A model generated the notes under the pieces. That model saw only the letters and a list, made by a program, of their open reading frames with translations. It had not been told where the DNA came from and did no database searches. 64,000 bases of DNA from Lonicera japonica (lineage: Eukaryota > Streptophyta > Magnoliopsida > Dipsacales > Caprifoliaceae), in contig CM038463.1 in assembly GCA_021464415.1 (NCBI GenBank), positions 116,714,790 to 116,778,789 on the forward strand, in the 5' to 3' direction. The position numbers and the translations under genes are program-made. Positions within the stretch are counted from its first letter, which is position 1; every line of letters begins with the position of its first letter. Shown here piece after piece: positions 23,181-34,231 of the stretch.

Positions 23181-24139
23181 GCTAAAACATATTATATTTT
23201 TGTAATAGTTGCTTCCAAATAAGTGTATACAAAATATTTTATTTGGTGCTTCATTCCCTGTAAATTGCACTATGTCAAAATTCCTCTCACAAAGAGGTCA
23301 ATTTAGTAAGTGCTTAGCTCGAAAGTAGCACATTTTCACTCTCTCATAAAAAGATTGGTTTTGCTAATTGAAAAGGCCTGGTAACAAATGAGAAAATTGT
23401 CAGAATTTGCTAAGTCAGAAGGGGGCATGACTCTACTCAAGACTTAGCCAAAAAGAATAATTTTTTCTTTTAAGATACCAAGGACTTCGAAATAATTCAT
23501 ATCACCATATAGGTTAGTCACCAAGCGTAAAAGGACTTTAATGTAGGCCTGCTGAGAACTGAATAATTCATCTACCAAAAAGGTCGATGTAGTAACCGAC
23601 TTAGCTCAATGAGCAAGTTTACACATTGAGGAGTCCAAATGATGTCTGAGATCTCTTGAGCACACTTTGTTTAAAGTTAAGGGGGCATGACTCTTCTAAA
23701 CTTAATCAAAATACCTAGAGCTCTATTTGTACTAAGAGACCCATTAACAACCAATTGTATGAGCTCCAAACAGGTCGATGAACTTTTGAGAATTTGGTTA
23801 AGATATCTTTTGGGGCATATTTGTCATTTTGTTTAATTATGTTTTACTTTTTTTTATGTTCTGGGGGCATTAGAGTATCAACAGAGCTCATTACATCTCA
23901 TATGACAACTTAGACAAAAGTAAAAGACAAAAATTAAACCAAAAAAAGGTATACTTTAAACGTTCAAGTGGAATATCTCCGGAACGCTTGTACAAAGCCC
24001 TCGCTAGAGGTACGCACATTATCTAGTCACTCAAAAAAGGCCGAAGAACCTGAAGATCATCAGCAATAAAATTCAAAAGAGTATCGAGATCAGAAGAAAG
24101 ATAATCAGAAAAATTGTATCCTAGATCTACTGAAGCTGT
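23181..24139 (+). other. 3' non-coding part of the Tat-like element
   Basis: No coding frame. Phrases such as AAGGGGGCATGACTCT recur (near 23418 and 23680), so it is internally duplicated. Confidence 0.5.
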
Positions 24140-24553
24140 CTAGTTAAGACTCAACGATTCGGCAACCTCCGCAATAGAATCAACTTGAGAATGTTGCGAT
24201 GAAAAATTGTTCGAATCAACTTGGTAATCTGACATAGTCGGATATGCCGGCAAATTCACTTCAGTCAGATGAGTCCCATGTTCTGAAAGATTCACGGTAG
24301 TCGAAAAGATATCAGGTGCACCATCTTCTGCCGATATAAGGAGCCCTAAAAAACCTCCAGAGCAACGATATGCCAACAAATCTGCATCGCTCGAAAGAAC
24401 CTCATGTTTTAGAATATTCACGGTAGTTGGAACAATATTAGGTGCAATATTTTCTGCTGACGATAGGAGCTTTGAAGAACCTCTAGAAGGAGCAAAGGAA
24501 AAAAATAAGTTAGCGCAAGAAGACTCTCCTTTTAGTTGAGTCTCTAATGCCAT
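24140..24553 (-). CDS. possible antisense ORF of the Tat-like element
   Basis: A 137-codon minus-strand frame between integrase and the 3' LTR. The first ATG is at 24553; upstream in-frame codons are not ATG. The protein has an internal duplication: LSSAENIAPNIVPTTVN is echoed by LISAEDGAPDIFSTTVN about 38 residues later. No domain is recognised. Antisense ORFs in this position are known from Tat-lineage elements, which is the main support. It may be a remnant. Confidence 0.4.
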   Translation of the reverse strand: MALETQLKGESSCANLFFSFAPSRGSSKLLSSAENIAPNIVPTTVNILKHEVLSSDADLLAYRCSGGFLGLLISAEDGAPDIFSTTVNLSEHGTHLTEVNLPAYPTMSDYQVDSNNFSSQHSQVDSIAEVAESLSLN

Positions 24554-25119
24554 CCCTCGTGATTGCAACTATTTTACCTTCTGTTCAAGAGAAACAATAA
24601 TAGAAGTATAGCCTTTAGTGAGATTTTTGACTCTCGCCTTAACTTAAAAAAAATGAATTAAGAGTCTCAAAATGTTGGTGTTCAAAAATATTTTGCAAAA
24701 AAGCTACAATGTTCTTTATCCCAAAAACAGTGAAGATTGTATAATAATCTCGACGATCAATCACATTTCAAAAAATTCTAACATATTCACAACATGAAGA
24801 ACATCTCCTGTAGTTATAAACGTAAGTTGCACATGAAAAACCTGTAGAACAGAAAGTGTTCAACATTATTTTAATTTATCATGCAGATAAAAGAGTAATG
24901 GTTCGAGGTATGGCTAGTCTAGTCGTGGATATCCCTTTAAAAGCTTGAAGAAGAGAATGGAATCTTGAGGGAGATAAAGGGGGAAAAGGGATAAGATGCC
25001 TCTAACCTTGGATGGATTTCGAAGTCAAAAACTTTCGTAAAGCTGTTTTTCGAAAAAAAATATATATATATATATATAATAAAGACAGTTGAAAAAAGCT
25101 CGAGTAGAATCAAACTATT

Positions 25120-25440
25120 ATACTAATGCCCAAAACTCCCCTACTTATGATCAAAAGTATAGCGAACTATACACATTAATGTTCCAAGCTCTACGACTTG
25201 CATCCAATGTCTAGCGAGATCTACATATTAATGTTTTGAGCTCAATGACTATCATCCGAGATCTAGCTTCCTTGAATTGCGACTCGAGATCAGCGTCTAG
25301 CCAGCCTTACACAATGATGTTCTGAAACTCCAAGACTAATGATCAAAGTCTAGTCAGCTTTAAACACTAATGTTCCGAGCTCCACAAACCTACGGTCAAA
25401 GGTTAACAAAACCCTACATGTCAATTATTCGAACTCTCCC
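25120..25440 (+). repeat. degenerate tandem repeat before the 3' LTR
   Basis: A unit of roughly 65-75 bp recurs four or five times, marked by ACATTAATGTTCCAAGCTC-like phrases near 25165, 25225, 25310 and 25365. Tandem repeats in the 3' untranslated part are common in this lineage. Confidence 0.55.
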
Positions 25441-25565
25441 CATGATTATTTTCCTTGACAAGTACTCACTTTCACGTCTTAGCTTTGAGTCGCACCACTT
25501 ACTCAGCAAAGATATTTATCCTTCTCATTCAGCTTTCAGCTTAAAAGTAAAAGATATGAGGCAAT

Positions 25566-26253
25566 TGATAGGGTAAAATAATAATTTTACCATTGGCGTA
25601 CAAAATAATATTATACACATTTTTTAAAATAAAAATTCCACTCACCTCACCTACCTTCCACTAAAATTTTACTCATCTCACCTACCTCCACTAAAATTCC
25701 ACTAACCTTTATCAAATTATCTTTTTACCCCTCATTTTTACCAAATTTACTTTCTTATCATTCTCTATTTACCTATAAATACCTCGTCTCATTCATTCAT
25801 TCAACACACCAAAAAATCTCATCTAAGATATTCAAAAACATTGGCAATCCAAATACAAGCCAATTTAAGAAGAAAATATGAGGGTTTTATACCCTCTCTT
25901 CTCATACTCCAAAAAAATACTAACAACCTTTATACACTCTCTCTCCTACACAGTTTATTATTCATCGTATTGAAGTATTTGTAATCCTAATTCTATACTT
26001 ATAAATATAATTAGTGAAATTGTAGAGAGGAAAATTGATAGCTTGTATTATCATCCTAGCTGATTGCCTTTAAGCTAATACAAAGTAAGCACACATAAAA
26101 GGATGACGTACTGCCGGAATAGCATAAACACTACTGGAGGAACCTACCTTATTAAAAAATGTCATGCTCATCATTGCGTCGCATTTACTTTTTATTCACC
26201 GATATTCACTTATTGATTGGTTAATTATCTACTTCTAAATTTTGATACCATTA
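25566..26253 (+). repeat. 3' LTR of the Tat-like element
   Basis: Starts TGATAGGG and ends ACCATTA. It aligns along its length with 14707-15395. The terminal CA has mutated to TA. Many differences from the 5' copy indicate an old insertion. Confidence 0.85.
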
Positions 26254-26747
26254 CCTACAAAATAAGATCCATTATGATTATAAAACTATGTGTAAAAGAA
26301 AAAAATTAAAGAAAAACTATTGTAACCCACTTTTCTTTCTTTAAACACTAGGTATTACCTGTGTCGAACGGCACGGTGATGGAAAAAAAATAAAAATTTA
26401 ATGGTTAAAAAATAATAAGATTGAGTAGACAATACCTAATATCTAAACAGTGTAAAACTGTAAACACAACCTATTTAAGTGTCATGCGTACGCAAGAGTT
26501 AGGGGGTGAAAGGTAGTTTTACTAAAACTGAACTCGAGATACCAAAAGATATATTCGACTTGGATGGATTATAGTGGTTTTTAATTGAAAAACTTAAATT
26601 CGCCTCTGTTTATAATATGTTTAAATTCGAACCTGTTTCACCAAAATTTAAGTTGGGCTAATTTGTCATCCTTAATCATTCACCAAAATATACAAAAATA
26701 AAAATTTGAAAAAAATTAATGTATCCCATTATTAGTAATTACAATGA

Positions 26748-28788
26748 TGTGAGAACCCGCGTTGTCGACGCCCGGGGGGTCCTCGTGGGCGGCGATTCCG
26801 TTTGTTGATTTGGAAATCGGTTTTGAAAAGAATAAGAGTCGCCAGTTTGTTTTACTAAACAAACAAAAAAGATTTGTGTAAAAGAGACGTATTTATGGAC
26901 TAAATATCCTCTTATACACAATGTATGCGAAACCAGTTGATTCGAGGGTTCGGGGATTAAGTTACGAATCGGGAAGGTGTTAGGCACCCAATTCGCCCTT
27001 TCTGTTTCTTGAGTAAGATATGCGTGTGTTATAATTTAGTTCTTGCATACTATTGCTATTATTTTACAACTTTTTGTACTTGCCTTAGAAATCGGGATTT
27101 TGGAATTGGGATGAAAACGATGTGTTTCCTAGTTCGCCCACGATTTAAAAATAAGTGTGTGTGTGTGTGATTTGAAAAAAAAGAGAATTTGAGAATAATA
27201 AATGCAATGAAACAAGTGATTTTGTAAAGTATTGGGCTTTTCAGAAACTGATTCAATGTGGAATCTTATACTCGATATGATATGAGGCGAGTTGACCAAT
27301 CGTATACCAAAGTCTATTGATTAAACCGATATAGATGGCAATAATGCTTTCATAATCGAGTATTTGTCACATACACACCGCAATCTATGAGTTAGATTGG
27401 ATATATAGCGATTATCGATTCCTTCGTATAACAATACTGCTAATCCGAGCTTTTGGAAAAGTAAGAAAGTAATAATACTATTTTAGAATTGGATTAGGGT
27501 TTATTATACGCCTTTGGTTTTGAAAACAATTTGAAAAAGGGTTTTGAAAAGCTATCAAGTGATAGAAATTATGCAGACAAGAATATGAATTATAAAACTG
27601 ACAAATAAATAAAAGAAGAAAGAGAAAATTATACCTGAGCCTCCTTGGATGGAGAGAATAAGGATCTCTTGGTGTGTACCACGAAATCCCCTTGATTGTT
27701 GATGAAAATAATGAATGGAGGGGGGGTCTATTTATAGTTGAAGAAAATACTTGGAGAGCAAGAAAAGAGATTGCAACTAGGACTCTTGAAAATTATCGCG
27801 AAGCCTTCCCACCGTTGGATCATCCTGATTTTTGGATATGTGTTGTAAATAGGAATCTTCTAGATCGTATAAAAATTTCAGGTCGATCAGAAATTGGGAA
27901 GGTCTACTTTTGTTCTGATTGGTACAAAGCGTTTGTGTCCGCGTAGGAAAGGTACTTGTTGTAGACAAGGTCCCTTGTTTGCACGACAAGTCGGGTTCTA
28001 ACCGTTGGATCATGCTGAATTTTGGATATGTATTTCCAATATAAGTCTTCTAGACCCTGTAAAAAATTGGAGGCGATCGGAGTTCGGGAAGGACTCGGTC
28101 TCCTTGGCTTGGTACAAAGAGTTTGTTCCCGCGTAGGAAACATACTTGCGTACAACAATCTCGACAATTGAACTTCCAACCTTTGGATTATGCTGATGTT
28201 TTGATATGTTTTCCCTCCAAATGTTTTATAACTTGTGTCCAAATTTGAGGTCGATCAGAATTCGGTAAGGCCACTATTTATTTTAATTTGCTATGAATGA
28301 CATTTCAACTAGGATTGCACGATAGACAAATTGATTCTTGATGATCCCATGTCCGACAAGCTGAATTTTGAATATGTTCTTCCCCACAATAAGGCCTATC
28401 CACTTACCAAACTTGAAACCATTTTAACTTCGAGAAGACCTCCATTTGAGCACCCGGAATAAACTCGTGATTTTCTGAATTTCCGGTGATCCGACTGTCG
28501 GATTGAGCTGATTTTCGAGTATGCTGCTCCTCATGATAATGTCTAACAACTCTCAAAGTTTGAGGATGATCCAAAATGCGTAACTATCCTTTCACAAGTT
28601 TTCAGGAGTTTTGACGGTCTTCGATTCCGATAATTTTCGATAATTCTGTAACTCCTCATCCGGGGTCCTTTTGGCTTTCTTCTTTGACCTGTATCACATG
28701 TACATAATATATGCATCTAGGAATGCATGCGTGTTCATTTATTTGAAAATCAGATTTCTTGCGGGGGTCGCAAAATGAGGTGTTCACA
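26748..28788 (-). mobile_element. solo LTR C (2 kb)
   Basis: Starts TGTGAGAACC, ends GGTGTTCACA and is flanked by the perfect duplication AATGA (26743-26747, 28789-28793). The uninterrupted sequence survives in the opposite arm near 33840, which confirms the insertion. A TATAAATAG on the minus strand (27728-27736) gives the orientation. It carries the conserved block at 26971-27000 shared with LTRs A and B. Segments near 27820 and 28005 repeat (GTTGGATCAT...TTTTGGATATGT), showing internal tandem duplication. Confidence 0.88.
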
Positions 28789-28852
28789 AATGACATTATA
28801 TATTTCTAAAATTTTAATTATAAAAATACATGATACCATTGGTAGTAATACT

Positions 28853-29317
28853 TGTGGGAGCATAAAAGTTATGAAGATAATAATGGGCCTGGACATGAGC
28901 CAGCCCAAACTCTATGAGAGAATTTGTAAAGGGGTAGAGTAAGCCCTTTTTAGTCTTTTACCCTTAACCCTAATGCAACATATGTAACCCTAATTCTATG
29001 AATATAAATAAAACAAGGGATAGCCATCATATGGGCTTCTCTTTCCATATCCTAAATAGGAGAAGAATGAGCTAGCTAGAGGAACTGTTTCTAGAGAGAT
29101 AATGGTAACTTGTATCCTCATTTCAATTGCCTTTGAGCTAATAAATCAAACACCCACACACAAATGGAGGATGTACTGCCGAAATAGCATAAGCGCTACC
29201 GGGGGAACCTACTGTACCCAAAAATCCCTTGTCTACTTCATCATCTCCATCTATTACTCCATTAATTTTACTAAAAACTTCATCATGTGGGTTTGCCCAA
29301 ATTATTGGCCACCAACA
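28853..29317 (+). repeat. 5' LTR of the non-autonomous element
   Basis: Starts TGTGGGAGC, ends CACCAACA. A TGAATATAAATAAAAC stretch near 28997 may be the TATA region. The 3' half (TTTGAGCTAATAAATCAAAC, GGAGGATGTACTGCCG) resembles the LTR of the Tat-like element at 14707. Confidence 0.88.
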
Positions 29318-29340
29318 ATTGGCGCCGTCTATGGGAAATG
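29318..29340 (+). other. primer-binding site region
   Basis: TTGGCGCCGTCTATGGGAAA directly follows the 5' LTR. It differs from the corresponding site at 15396 at only two positions, so both families probably use the same tRNA primer. Confidence 0.65.
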
Positions 29341-29639
29341 ATTGATCGGTGGAGTATTCTTAAAGAGGCTAGCCAACAAAGCATTCTTCAAAGAAAGTCT
29401 CAACAAAGGCAACAAAAAATATTCTATGAGCATCAGATAAGGCTTTTTCCCTCATTAATTATATATTGGCATTCTTTTAATATTATTAGTTTTGTATTGC
29501 TGAACATACTTCACAAAAGGCACATCTGTGTATATAAAAAAATAGTTAAAAATTTGATTATTTTGAGATCTTGGTCCAAGTAGGCCAAAAACATATCTTT
29601 TAGTATAAAAGAAAAAGGCACAACCCAATTACCATGTTG

Positions 29640-30960
29640 CTGTCTAGCTTGGCTGGTCAGCACCTTTTTTAAAACAAGGGTTGCAGGATCAATACTCGGC
29701 AGTAACAAATATATTTGGCTGAGTTTATTTACTTCAATGGCCAGGCCTATTAAAATAGGCCAAAACGCATATTAAATCTCAATAGTATGTCTAGCCAAGT
29801 TGGTTTGGCATTCGGTGTGTAGTCCTTAGCACGATGTCTTGTGTTCAATTCTCGGCCAAAACAAACATTTTTGCCGAAATCATTTACTTATGGCCAAAGC
29901 TTGGTTGATTAAATTATATAATAGAAATACATACATATTTTCAAAATTGACTCCAGCCGAGTTGGTTGACTATCTAATTCTCATTGTGTACTAGAGGTCG
30001 TGGGTTCAATACTCGGCCGCCACAAGTATTTTTTGTCGAGCTCAATTTGCCTTGGAAGCCCAGCAGACTTAGTGATATAAAAGAAACGCGAATATGGTTT
30101 CAATATTGTATCTTGCCGAGATGGTTAGCTGTTCAGTTCATAACTCTGAGGTTGTGGGTTCAATACTCGGCCGCCACAAGTATTTTTTGCCGAGTTCAAT
30201 TTACCTGGGAAGCCCAGTCGACTTGGTGATGATATCAAATAGAAATACAAATAAAATTTCAGAGGTGTTTTTAGCCGAGCTGGTCAAGTGCCGAACTCAC
30301 AAGCCTGAGGTACAAGGTTTAAATCCTGGCCATGACATAATAAATTTACTCGGCATATTACTTGCCGAGCTCACACAAGCCTAGACGAGTTATCAAATAG
30401 AAGTACAAATAAAATTTCAGAGATGTACTTAGCCGAGCTGGTCAAGTGCCGAACTCACAAGCTCGAGGTACAAGGTTCAATACTCGGCTACGATAAAATA
30501 TTTTTAATTCGGCAGAATTATTGCCGAGCTCACACAGGGCCAATTGATTTATAAAGTTAAAGCGCGAATAAAATTTCAACAAAGTATCTAGCTGAGTTGG
30601 TTGACCACTTAGTTGCAAACATTTAGGTTAAGAGTTCAATACCTAGCAATGACTAATATTTTTGTGGAGCAGTGCCGAATTTATTTTCAACAGCCTAAGT
30701 TCCCATGCAACTCATAACAACTGGGATTTTAGCTCCGATGGTCGAAACTCTTGCTTCAAACAAAGAGGTTCTGAGTTCAACTCTCGGCCACAACAATTAT
30801 TTTTGTCGAGTCTAAAGAGATGTTTAAATCATAAAAGTCCAACCGAGCTGATACTATAATCAGGAAAGGAAAAATCTCTCATGTATTGAGACTTAGCCAA
30901 GTTGGTATGCAGCGTGATCTATTACTTTGAAATTGCTAGTTCAACACCCAACAACGACAG
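29640..30960 (+). repeat. array of about nine tRNA-like (box A + box B) units, period about 159 bp
   Basis: Box A-like TAGCCGAGCTGG variants start at about 29644, 29792, 29954, 30113, 30272, 30430, 30589, 30730 and 30894. The spacing is 141-164 bp, five times 158-159. Each is followed 40-50 bp later by a box B-like GGTTCAATACTC or GGTTTAAATCC. These match the RNA polymerase III internal promoter patterns TRGCNNAGYNGG and GGTTCRANNCC. The T and D stems are not well paired, so the units are not functional tRNA genes. A degenerate tRNA-derived or SINE-like tandem array is the simplest reading. Confidence 0.6.
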
Positions 30961-31709
30961 ATTGATTTTTCGCAACAAATAAGTTCATGACAAACTCTTT
31001 TAAAGATAAGTTTTATGATTTTCTTACTATATATTATTTAAATTGTATAAGCATGCAAATACATACTTGAAATATAATAGTTTCAATCAAGAATTGAAAT
31101 TTTGAGCTATATGCTAAAGAGCACGAACATGATATAATGAACATCATAACCTTGAAATCATAGTACATTAGAACTATTATACCATAGTCGACTTGAGTAT
31201 ACCAAACATATTGCATGCTTGAAGACCCCTATTGTGCAATTTATTTTGTAATTAGCATTGCTAAAGAAAAATTTCGATAGCGACAATTCATCTAGAAAGC
31301 TTGTTATGTATTTCTTCTTGCGATATATAATTAGATATACAAAATTATTGGTAATTAGAAGCCATTTTTATGCACGGCATGATTAACAATTCTTGCAAAT
31401 ATTCATGTTAAAAAAAGGGGGGAGGGAGAGATGGATAAGGTCATCGTTACTTATAGCTAAATGCTCTCTTTGGTAAGAAAGTTACACATACAACTATGCA
31501 TTATTCCTGCTGAAAGATTGACATGATAAATCGCAGTTCTAACCCTCATATTATCTTTATATTGAATAGCAACTTTGTGAAAGCTAAGGAGGCTTACTGT
31601 AGCCAAATCTTTATAATCGAAGATTGTCAATTTACAAGGGGTCAAAGCATGGCAGCCACATTTTGTTTTGGAATGCCTTGGTGTATCCAAAGCGATAAAA
31701 AGAAATCGT

Positions 31710-32535
31710 GTAAGACCTTTCTCTGTCAAGGCATCAAATCATGTAAGACCTTGCTCTATCAAGGCATCAAATCGTGTAAGACTCTGCTTAGTCAAGGCAA
31801 CAAAAAGAAATCGTGTAAGACCTTGCTCTGTCAAGGCATCAAATTGTCTCAGACCTTGCTCAGTCAAAGCATCAAAAATGAAAATGTGTAAGACCTTGCT
31901 CAGTCAAGGCATCAAAAATAAAAATGTGTAAGACCTTGCTTTGTCAAGGCATCAAATCGTGTAAGACCTTGCTCAATCAAGGCATCAAAAATGAAAATGT
32001 GTAAGACCTTGCTCAGTCAAGGCAGCAAAAATGAAAATGTGCAAGACCTTGCTTAGTCGAGGCAGCAAAAATTAAAAGGAAGGAGTGTAAAACCTTACTC
32101 GCCAAAGCAATCCATTAAGACCTTTTTTATTTAAAGGCAAAATAATAAGACCTTGCTCGGCAAGGCAATAAATTGAAACAAGACCTTTACATGATAAAGG
32201 CGGCCGATTTAAATAAGACCTTTATTTTCAAAAGGAAAATTTTGTTTAAGACCTTGCTCGGAAGGCAGTGTATTAAGATCTCTCCTCGTCAAAGGCAAAA
32301 TTCTACTCAGCGAAGGCAAATTCAATTTAAAACCTTGACCGGCGAGGCAATTTCTTTGAAATTCTATGTTTCTTGAGAACAACTTGTCCATATTAAGGCT
32401 TTTCATTTGGTGAAGGCAAATTGTTGATGATATTATGCTCGGCAGATCGGCCCAGCAAGAATTTTTAAGACCTCTTTATTGTCAGAGGCAATTTTCATTA
32501 CAAAAGTTATTCTTGACGAAGGCAGTTTTTCGATC
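31710..32535 (+). repeat. array of about 20 short hairpin units
   Basis: The unit is TAAGACCTTGCTCAGTCAAGGCATCAAA or a variant, shown here as its core GACCTTG...CAAGGC. Each core can pair: CCTTG with CAAGG. Variants keep pairing by double changes: CCTTT/AAAGG (32121-32137, 32184-32200, 32219-32235) and CCTCT/AGAGG (near 32471). Wobble forms CCTTG/CGAGG also occur. The unit is about 30-58 bp. Several forward open frames here (31523-31931) are only the repeat read through and are not genes. Confidence 0.75.
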
Positions 32536-32901
32536 ATGAAGCTAACAAAATCTCCTAGGACCATTGACTATGAGAGGAGGAACGTAAATCAAAAAATGAG
32601 CTTGTCCAACATCAATAGTCATTTGTTCGGCAACAGGCACTTCTTGATTTATGATAGTTGGCCTAACAACCCGGTCAACAACAACAACAACTAGTTAGGT
32701 TGGCAAGAAAAAGATGATTTAGCGCGCCGATCATTCATATATCAACGCATCTCACTTCCCCGCCACAAGATTTGAAGTTTTTCAGGAAAGCTTGCTTACA
32801 ACACTTGGTGAATTATTTCGAAGACTACAAGGATAAGAAAGCTGATGGTCCAAGTACATGAACTCACCTTGGCCGCCGAGCTCATGTGCTTGGGGGGCAA
32901 T

Positions 32902-33368
32902 TGTGGGAGCATAAAAGCTATGAAGATAATAATGAGCCTGGACATGAGCCAGCCCAAACTCTATGAGAGAATTTGTAAAGGGGTAGAGTAAGCCCTTTTT
33001 AGTCTTTTACCCTTAACCCTAATGTAACATATGTAACCCTAATTCTATGAATATAAATAAAACAAGGGATAGCCATCATAGGGGCCTCTCTTTCCATATC
33101 CTAGATAGGAGAAGAATGAGCTAGCTAGAGGAACTGTTTCTAGAGAGAGAATGATAACTTGTATCCTCATTTCAATTGCCTTTGAGCTAATAAATCAAAC
33201 ACACACACACACAAATGGAGGATGTACTACCGGAATAGCATAAGCGCTACCGGGGGAACCTACCGTACCCAAAAATCCCTTGTCTCCTTCATCATCTCCA
33301 TCTATTACTCCATTGATTTTACTAAGAACTTCATCATGTAGGTTTGCCCAAATTATTGGCCACCTACA
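32902..33368 (+). repeat. 3' LTR of the non-autonomous element
   Basis: Nearly identical to 28853-29317. It ends CACCTACA and is followed by ATATT, the right target copy. Confidence 0.88.
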
Positions 33369-34231
33369 ATATTGGTTTACAAAAATAATGTGTTTTTATT
33401 AAAAAAATATATATTTAAATTTGCTATCCCTAATCATTTACCATTTAACAACATTAGGTATTTTCAAATTTTAGTTGTTAACATATGGTACATTGATAAT
33501 AACATTGGTTTACAAAAGCAATGGGCTTTTAAAAAAATTAAACAAACTATTTAAGTTTGTAAAAAATTAAATAAAAAAATATATCTTTTTATATTTTTAA
33601 ACTAAAGGAAAAATTAGGTTGGAATTGGATTTGAAACAAATATATTGTATAAAGTGATTTTAATGTAAGTTATATGATTAAAAAACATGTTTAAAGAGAC
33701 AAAAGTAGGTTACAATATAGATGTCTAATCTTTTACAAATTTAAATATTTTTTTAATAAAAGCACATTATTTTTGTAAATTAGTATTACTACCAATGGTA
33801 TCATATATTTTTATAATTAAAATTTTAGAAATGTATAATGTCATTGTAATTACTAATATTGGGATACATTAATTTTTTTCAAATTTTTATTTTTGTATGT
33901 TTTGGTGAATGATTAGGGGTTACAAATTAGCCCAACTTAAATTTTGATGAAACATGTTCAAATTTAAACATATCATAAACGGAGGCGAATTTAAGTTTGT
34001 CAATTAAAAACCACCATAATCCATTCAGGTCGAATATATCTTTTGGTATCTCGAGTTAAGTTTTAGTAAAACCACCTCTCACCCCCTAACCCGCGCACGC
34101 TTGACACTTAACGCGTTTACAGTTTTACACCGTTCAGATATTAAGTACTTTTTTACTCAATCTCACTATTTTTTAACCATTAAATTTTTATTTTTTTTGT
34201 CACCGTGCCGTTTGGCACGGGCAATACCTAG

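Larger units (their letters stand above)
14707..26253 (+). mobile_element. Ty3/gypsy LTR retrotransposon, Tat-like, decayed
   Basis: An 11.5 kb element with two LTRs, a primer-binding site, gag, protease, reverse transcriptase, RNase H and integrase in gypsy order, then a long 3' non-coding part with a possible antisense ORF. A hAT-like element (16782-17711) and a solo LTR (20401-21596) are nested in it. The Tat-like call rests on gene order, an RNase H beginning LHADGASN, the long 3' region and the antisense ORF. Flanking 5-mers (GCTAG and CCTAC) match at only 3 of 5, so the target duplication is decayed. Every coding region carries stops, so it cannot be autonomous. Confidence 0.85.
28853..33368 (+). 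mobile_element. non-autonomous LTR retrotransposon with two structured repeat arrays
   Basis: A 4.5 kb element with LTRs of 465 and 467 bp (28853-29317, 32902-33368) and TG...CA ends. The target duplication ATACT / ATATT (28848-28852, 33369-33373) is supported by the intact inverse arm, which reads AATACT at the same place. Primer-binding region TTGGCGCCGTCTATGGGAAA follows the 5' LTR, and TTGGGGGGCAA precedes the 3' LTR as a polypurine-like tract. No gag or pol is recognised in the 3.6 kb interior. The interior holds two arrays, at 29640-30960 and 31710-32535. The LTRs differ at about 17-20 sites by eye (about 96% identical), so insertion is fairly recent. Confidence 0.88.
26348..34231. mobile_element. 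palindromic element with Helitron-like ends
   Basis: The two termini are inverse copies. The right end has hairpin CCGTGCC-GTTT-GGCACGG (34203-34220) and then CTAG (34228-34231) followed by T. The left end shows the same, slightly decayed, in reverse (CTAG 26348-26351, hairpin 26358-26376, preceded by A). A hairpin followed by CTAG and T is the Helitron 3' signature. Arms of about 500 bp (26348-26747, 28789-28852 and 33369-33432 against 33715-34231) face each other across about 280 bp. A solo LTR and a 4.5 kb LTR element split the left arm. Without them it is about 1.3 kb. Two head-to-head Helitron ends or a foldback element are possible readings. Confidence 0.7.

Noticed and set aside
14702..26258. 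A 5 bp target duplication for the Tat-like element
   Set aside because: GCTAG and CCTAC match only 3 of 5, so it is not claimed as evidence for the boundaries.
29640..30960. Functional tRNA gene cluster
   Set aside because: Box motifs are present but the D, anticodon and T stems do not pair properly and no acceptor stem was found.
31523..31931. Overlapping plus-strand open frames of 87-122 codons
   Set aside because: They are the short hairpin repeat read through (SCKTLLCQGIK-type units) with no domain; both frames are open only because the repeat lacks stops.
31710..32535. CRISPR-like array
   Set aside because: Repeats are imperfect, unit length varies and there are no unique spacers; this is a plant transposon interior.
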